From: Burkholderiaceae bacterium
Lineage (GTDB): Bacteria; Pseudomonadota; Gammaproteobacteria; Burkholderiales; Burkholderiaceae_C
Reading direction: 5' to 3'
Assembly: GCA_023262365.1 (NCBI GenBank)
Contig: JALRBF010000302.1
Span: 1 to 18,938, forward strand
Length of the DNA: 18,938 bases
Position 1 is the first letter of the stretch. Every line of letters begins with the position of its first letter. The notes beneath the pieces were generated by a model that was not told where the DNA came from, made no database searches, and saw only the letters and a list, made by a program, of their open reading frames with translations. Shown here piece after piece: positions 15,244 to 18,938 of this stretch. The translations under genes were made by a program, and so were the position numbers.

Positions 15244-16584
15244 TCACATGGCCGAGGGCAACCACAGCGACAACGCCGGAAACAGCACGATGGCGGCCAA
15301 CACAAACACCTCGGCGATCAGAAAGAACGAAATGCCACGAAAAATGGTTTCGAGCTGAACCGTTTTTGGCGCAATCGACTTAATAACAAACACATTAAGC
15401 CCAATCGGTGGCGTGACCAAGCCAATTTCAAGTAGCTTAATCACCACCACGCCAAACCAAATCAACGACAGGTTGTAGGCCTCAACCACGGGCAGCACAA
15501 TGGGCAAGGTGAGTAGGATGATGCCTATGGAGTCCAGAAACATGCCCAGCACCAAGTACAACGCAATAATGAACAGCATCACCAAGGCCAGCGAATAGCC
15601 ACCGTGGGTCAACCACTCGACAAAATTGGCTGACATGCCGGTAAGCGCAATAAAGCTCACGTACAACTTACCGCCCACGGCAATCAAAAAAATCATGCTC
15701 GACTGAAACACACTTTCCTTGAGTGCCGACACAATGGCTGGCACATTAAGCCGCCGGGTTGCCACACCCAGCAGCAGCGTGAGCGTGGCGCCCACCCCAG
15801 CGGCCTCGGTTGGGGTAAACAACCCGCCATAAATGCCGCCAATGATTGAGACAAAGATAAACACAATGCCCCAGCAGGATCTAACGGCTTGCCACTTTTC
15901 GGCCCACGTGAAGCTCACGTTAGGGATGGGCGCATCGGCCTTACGCAAGGTCGCCCACACGTAAATCACTATCAAATACGCCAGCAGCGAGACCAGCCCG
16001 GGAATCACCGCGGCAATGAACAAGCGCCCAATCGACTGCTCGGCAAACACGCCGTAAAGAATAAACAACACCGAGGGCGGAATCAACGAACCCAGCGTGC
16101 CGCCAATGGCCACCGCCCCTGTGGCCAAGGCTGGGGCATAGCCAAACTTCAGCATCTCGGGTACGGCAATACGCCCCATGGCTGCCGCACACGCAACCGA
16201 TGACCCCGTAATGGCCGAAAAGCCACCACACCCCACCACCGAGGCCATGGCAACGCCGCCACGCAAGCGACCCATCCACAGCCGGGCGGCTTCGTAAATG
16301 TTGCGCGTAAATCCAGCCTCATGGGCCAAGTGCCCCATCAAAATAAACAACGGCACCGTGGCCAGCGAGAAGTTGGTGATGAAGCTAAACGGCGCGTTGG
16401 CCAGTAACGACATGGTGGGTCGCACCGCCGCATCAAACGAAAACTCGGTGCCCGGTCGCCAGGCAAACACAACAAATGTGCCAAGCGTCGCAGACACGCC
16501 AAGCGCTGCGGCGATAGGTGTACGAATCAGCAACAACACAAGGGTCAGAATCAAGGCGCTGACGCCAACATCAACTGGGCTCAT
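15244..16584 (-). CDS. dctM: TRAP transporter large permease (DctM-like)
   Basis: This 446-residue inner-membrane protein is the ion-coupled translocation subunit of a DctPQM TRAP importer. It is almost entirely hydrophobic helices. It carries the family motifs GGFSAITGSSVA, GTLGSLIPPSVLFILYG, GGLFTPTEAAGVGA, GMFLDSIGIILLTLPIVLPV and GLVTPPIGLNVFVIKSI in the expected order, and length is normal. The ATG at 16584 follows the dctQ stop by 9 bases. A Shine-Dalgarno sequence, CAGGAG, overlaps the end of dctQ at a rather long 12-base distance, which suggests coupled translation. It forms one importer with the neighbouring dctP and dctQ and is distinct from the TAXI system at the left end of the window. 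Confidence 0.96.
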   Translation of the reverse strand: MSPVDVGVSALILTLVLLLIRTPIAAALGVSATLGTFVVFAWRPGTEFSFDAAVRPTMSLLANAPFSFITNFSLATVPLFILMGHLAHEAGFTRNIYEAARLWMGRLRGGVAMASVVGCGGFSAITGSSVACAAAMGRIAVPEMLKFGYAPALATGAVAIGGTLGSLIPPSVLFILYGVFAEQSIGRLFIAAVIPGLVSLLAYLIVIYVWATLRKADAPIPNVSFTWAEKWQAVRSCWGIVFIFVSIIGGIYGGLFTPTEAAGVGATLTLLLGVATRRLNVPAIVSALKESVFQSSMIFLIAVGGKLYVSFIALTGMSANFVEWLTHGGYSLALVMLFIIALYLVLGMFLDSIGIILLTLPIVLPVVEAYNLSLIWFGVVVIKLLEIGLVTPPIGLNVFVIKSIAPKTVQLETIFRGISFFLIAEVFVLAAIVLFPALSLWLPSAM

Positions 16585-16593
16585 GCTGGGCGA

Positions 16594-17070
16594 TTACTCC
16601 TGTGAGGCATGATGCCACGCCTCCTTGATTTGCCGCCCGATACTCAGCACCAGCTCAACCGAAAACGCCACGAACCCCACACAAAACACCGTTTTGGCTG
16701 GCCAGGTGGGTATTTCCAATTCGCCGTCAAGGTAAGCGCCCGAGGTGAACTCGTAAGGCAGCGAAAGCGCCACAGCGTAGCTGATACCACCAAAGAACAG
16801 CAGCATCAATATTTTTCCTAACACGTCAAATACCAAGCGCCAGTGGGGCGGGCACCACTGCGTAGCCACCGTCACGGCAATATGCCCGTTGTCTCGCTCC
16901 ACAATGGCCGCAGGCAAGGCAATCACCCCCACCATCAGCAACCCCACAAGCAGCAAGTCGTCCGGAACGGGCAACAAAAAAAACTCACGCCCCACCATAG
17001 ATAACGTCACAATCCCCGCCATGGCGAGTAAGCACAGCCCAGCCATCGCTTGGAGTGACGACTTGAGCAT
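16594..17070 (-). CDS. dctQ: TRAP transporter small permease (DctQ-like)
   Basis: This 158-residue membrane protein has four predicted helices: about 4-24, 37-58, 82-105 and 126-146. The family feature VERDNGHIAV follows the second helix. It pairs with DctM and helps docking of the binding protein. It lies 40 bases after dctP and 9 before dctM. The ATG at 17070 has an A-rich leader (seven A) but no clear Shine-Dalgarno sequence, so expression may be lower than that of the binding protein, as is common for permease subunits. Sequence of this family is variable; position between dctP and dctM confirms the call. Confidence 0.94.
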   Translation of the reverse strand: MLKSSLQAMAGLCLLAMAGIVTLSMVGREFFLLPVPDDLLLVGLLMVGVIALPAAIVERDNGHIAVTVATQWCPPHWRLVFDVLGKILMLLFFGGISYAVALSLPYEFTSGAYLDGELEIPTWPAKTVFCVGFVAFSVELVLSIGRQIKEAWHHASQE

Positions 17071-17110
17071 GTGCTTTTTTTCTAACGCTTCAGTGGGCCG
17101 TTAACCCTCA

Positions 17111-18181
17111 TCAATCCCAGGGGTGCCCTTTGGTATCTTTGATTTTCTGATACTTGTTAACGAGTGCACGGTAGTCACCCAAAATTTTCTCTCCAGGCAA
17201 GCCCTTGTCGTTGGCTTTGGCCACCCAGTTGGCGGCATCGGCCTCGGCCACCTCAATCAATGCCTTTCGCATGGCCGCCGGGGCGTCGTGCATGGTGATT
17301 TTCTTGCCATCAATCCCAGTGGCCAATTCGGCCTTGGTTTTGGTTCGCGATTCGTACATCACCTTGGCCACATGCTGGGTGTAGTCTTTGCCCAATTGGT
17401 CAAGCATTTTTTGCTGCGCGCCCGGCAGCGAATCGTAGGTGCCCTTGTTCATGGCAATACCAAACGCCAGCGTCTGGCCCATATTCACCTCGGTCATGTG
17501 GTCTGCCACCTCGTACTGCTTGTAAGCCTTGACCACGTAGTAGTAGGTGGTTGAGCCGTCCACCGAGCCGTTGGACAGCGCCTCATACACCTTGGGCTGC
17601 GGCGTGGAGACGGTGGCCGCGCCGTACTTCTTCATGGCCGGGACAAACGCTCCCGTGGCGCGTATTTTTAGGCCTTTTAAATCGTCCAGCGACTTAACGG
17701 CTTTGCCTTTGGTCAAAATTTGAGTCGGGCCCGTGGTGTAGTTGCCAAAGTACCGCAGATTGAATTTGGCCATTTCTTCTAAGGCTTGCGGGTGAGTGGT
17801 CATCAACTCGTAGGTGGCCATCATGCCGACCCACTCGTTGGGAAACTGCAGCGTGTCGGTAACTTCGTACACCACCATGCGCCCAGGCGCGTACACCGGC
17901 ACAATGCTTGCCATATCGGCCACGCCAGCGGAGAGACCTTTGGCCGCGTCTTTTGCGCCAAGCAGCGCACCACCCCACACGATGTCAAGCCCGAGCTTGC
18001 CATCGGAGCGTTTGCGCATTTCGGCATCGAGCCATTTGATGGTGCCAGCCCGGTCGCCTCGATTGGGCCCGAACTCGGCAAAGCGCAGCAGCTTGATGCT
18101 TTGTGCCGCTGCCACGCTCATTGAGCAAAGGCAAAGCGCTGCCACGGATGCCTTGAGTAAGCCTCGCTTAGATGGTTTCAT
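17111..18181 (-). CDS. dctP: TRAP transporter solute-binding protein (DctP-like)
   Basis: This 356-residue periplasmic binding protein captures an organic acid for the DctQM permease. A signal peptide is clear: MKPSKR, a hydrophobic core, and likely cleavage after AAA (residue 26). The mature part has the DctP fold, with KIRATG (172-177). R174 is the conserved arginine that usually binds the substrate carboxylate, so a carboxylated ligand is likely. The frame is open upstream to 18274, but the ATG at 18181 is chosen because AAAAGGAG lies 8 bases before it and the signal peptide starts there. A strong promoter is located 46-74 bases upstream. It is the first gene of dctP-dctQ-dctM-M29-like and diverges from a second IclR regulator, its probable controller. 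Confidence 0.95.
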   Translation of the reverse strand: MKPSKRGLLKASVAALCLCSMSVAAAQSIKLLRFAEFGPNRGDRAGTIKWLDAEMRKRSDGKLGLDIVWGGALLGAKDAAKGLSAGVADMASIVPVYAPGRMVVYEVTDTLQFPNEWVGMMATYELMTTHPQALEEMAKFNLRYFGNYTTGPTQILTKGKAVKSLDDLKGLKIRATGAFVPAMKKYGAATVSTPQPKVYEALSNGSVDGSTTYYYVVKAYKQYEVADHMTEVNMGQTLAFGIAMNKGTYDSLPGAQQKMLDQLGKDYTQHVAKVMYESRTKTKAELATGIDGKKITMHDAPAAMRKALIEVAEADAANWVAKANDKGLPGEKILGDYRALVNKYQKIKDTKGHPWD

Positions 18182-18217
18182 ACCTGAGTCTCCTTTTACA
18201 GTGAGCAAACCTTGTTC

Positions 18218-18246
18218 TTGCCAGAAATTAAATACAGGCTTATGCT
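18218..18246 (+). promoter_or_regulatory. Candidate sigma70 promoter for the second iclR gene
   Basis: On the plus strand TTGCCA (18218-18223) and TATGCT (18241-18246) are separated by 17 bases, matching consensus at 5/6 and 4/6 positions. The start would be near 18253, about 38 bases before the ATG at 18291. The element overlaps the dctP promoter almost completely, so RNA polymerase could occupy only one at a time. Confidence 0.5.
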
Positions 18247-18255
18247 GATTGTCAA
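18227..18255 (-). promoter_or_regulatory. Sigma70 promoter for dctPQM
   Basis: On the minus strand TTGACA (18255-18250) and TTTAAT (18232-18227) are separated by exactly 17 bases, matching consensus at 6/6 and 5/6 positions. Transcription would start near 18220, leaving a leader of about 40 bases that contains the dctP Shine-Dalgarno sequence. This is the best promoter match in the window and it overlaps the promoter of the divergent iclR gene. Confidence 0.75.
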
Positions 18256-18278
18256 CTAACAAAGTAAAGTTCATCAGC
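18244..18278. promoter_or_regulatory. Inverted repeat in the dctP/iclR divergent region, candidate operator
   Basis: GCTGAT (18244-18249) and ATCAGC (18273-18278) are perfect 6-base inverted arms with a 23-base spacer. They flank the dctP -35 box and cover the predicted iclR start. TTGT-N6-ACAA lies between them at 18249-18262. The position suits binding by the adjacent IclR protein, but 6-base arms are not strong evidence on their own. Confidence 0.3.
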
Positions 18279-18290
18279 TGAAGTCATGGC

Positions 18291-18938
18291 ATGAGTGGTT
18301 ACCCCAACCCCCACCCCGCGGCACCCACCACGCGCACCCGCGCCATCGATCGCGCCGCGTTGACACTGTTGCAGTTCTCGCAAGAGTCGCCCCAGCACAC
18401 CATTCGCTCGCTTAGCGAGGCCACGGGCATTGACCTGGCCACGCAGCGGCGCATCGTGCTGACGTTGTGCCACAGCGGTTTTTTACGCCGCAGCGTGGAC
18501 CAGCAGGTGTTTGAGGTGGGTGAGTCCCTGGTGCGCATTGCCGCGGCCTACATTCGGCCCATGGGCATTGAGGCCATTGCGCGCCCCATGATTACGGAGC
18601 TTGCCCGTCACTACGGGGTCACCACATTTATTTCGCGCCTTGAAAACCAACGCGCCACCTGTGCGCTGCGCGTGGATGGCAACCCCTCGATACACGTGCG
18701 CTGGTGGGAGCCAGGCGCCACCATGAGCTTTAACAAAGGCGCAGCCCCCAAGTTAATTTTGGCCTACAGCAATAACAAAAAAGGCGCGATTACGAGCCCC
18801 TCGCCCCATGCCTTACACATGCGAACACAAAAAAAAGGGGTCGATGCAGCCGAGCTGATGACAATTCGCCAGCGTGGCCGCGCCTACGCCGAAGACGACG
18901 TGGCAGTGGGCTTGGCGGCGCTGGCCGTGCCCATCTTC
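18291..18938 (+). CDS. IclR-family transcriptional regulator (dctP-linked, partial)
   Basis: These are the first 216 residues of a second IclR regulator; the frame is open at the window end, so roughly the last 50 residues are missing. The winged helix-turn-helix spans about residues 17-75 (IRSLSEATGIDLATQRRIVL). The effector domain follows, with the late family motif RGRAYAEDDVAVGLAALAVPI at the right place. The central motif, normally P-x-H-x-T-A-x-G-K-A, is degenerate here (PGATMSFNKGAAPKL), so effector binding may differ. The ATG at 18291 is preceded by a two-codon reading frame, ATG GCA TGA, whose stop overlaps it. Divergent placement 109 bases from dctP suggests control of dctPQM and of itself. 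It is not a close copy of the other IclR in this window. Confidence 0.9.
   Translation, partial: MSGYPNPHPAAPTTRTRAIDRAALTLLQFSQESPQHTIRSLSEATGIDLATQRRIVLTLCHSGFLRRSVDQQVFEVGESLVRIAAAYIRPMGIEAIARPMITELARHYGVTTFISRLENQRATCALRVDGNPSIHVRWWEPGATMSFNKGAAPKLILAYSNNKKGAITSPSPHALHMRTQKKGVDAAELMTIRQRGRAYAEDDVAVGLAALAVPIF

Noticed and set aside
15210..15305. Upstream ATG extension of the M29-like gene (32 more residues)
   Set aside because: The extension lies mostly within dctM and is a Cys/Arg-rich shadow. The GTG at 15209 has AAGGAG at ideal spacing.

Overview
The window is a catabolic and transport locus from a Gram-negative bacterium, most likely a betaproteobacterium of the order Burkholderiales. 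This is inferred from the moderately high GC content, the two TRAP-type import systems (one TAXI, one DctPQM), the IclR regulators placed next to catabolic genes, and the hyuA-hyuB-iclR arrangement. None of these is proof of taxonomy. The DNA is almost fully coding. No gene-free stretch exceeds 300 bases (the longest is about 218), and I see no tRNA, rRNA, CRISPR array, insertion sequence, integrase or attachment site.

Layout. (1) Positions 1-7661 hold six minus-strand genes, read right to left: an EamA-type exporter, a DauA-like FAD oxidoreductase, a cytochrome P450, a TAXI-type TRAP solute-binding protein, and two consecutive fused TRAP permeases, the second cut off by the window start. Gaps are 26-121 bases, so they may form one or more operons. 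(2) A 218-base divergent region rich in inverted repeats follows. (3) Positions 7880-13610 hold four plus-strand genes: a short-chain dehydrogenase, hyuA-like and hyuB-like subunits, and an IclR regulator. hyuA/hyuB overlap by 14 bases and hyuB/iclR by one base (TAATG). A 136-base gap before hyuA carries a candidate promoter, direct repeats and a perfect inverted repeat followed by a T-run. (4) Convergent to these, at 13659-18181, is a minus-strand operon read dctP-dctQ-dctM and then an enzyme that looks like the M29 aminopeptidase/NicX fold. (5) A 109-base divergent region with two overlapping promoters separates dctP from a second IclR regulator, which runs off the right end.

How the genes may work together (inference). 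A small organic acid or polar heterocycle would be captured in the periplasm by the two TRAP systems. It would then be processed by oxidative enzymes (P450, FAD oxidoreductase, SDR) and by hydrolytic or carboxylating enzymes (HyuAB-type and M29/NicX-like), under control of two IclR proteins. The substrate cannot be read from the sequence. Two catalytic proteins (HyuB and M29-like) have a His where I expect an Asp in the metal site, and the FAD enzyme lacks the acidic residue that binds arginine in DauA. The locus therefore probably handles a compound that well-studied relatives do not.
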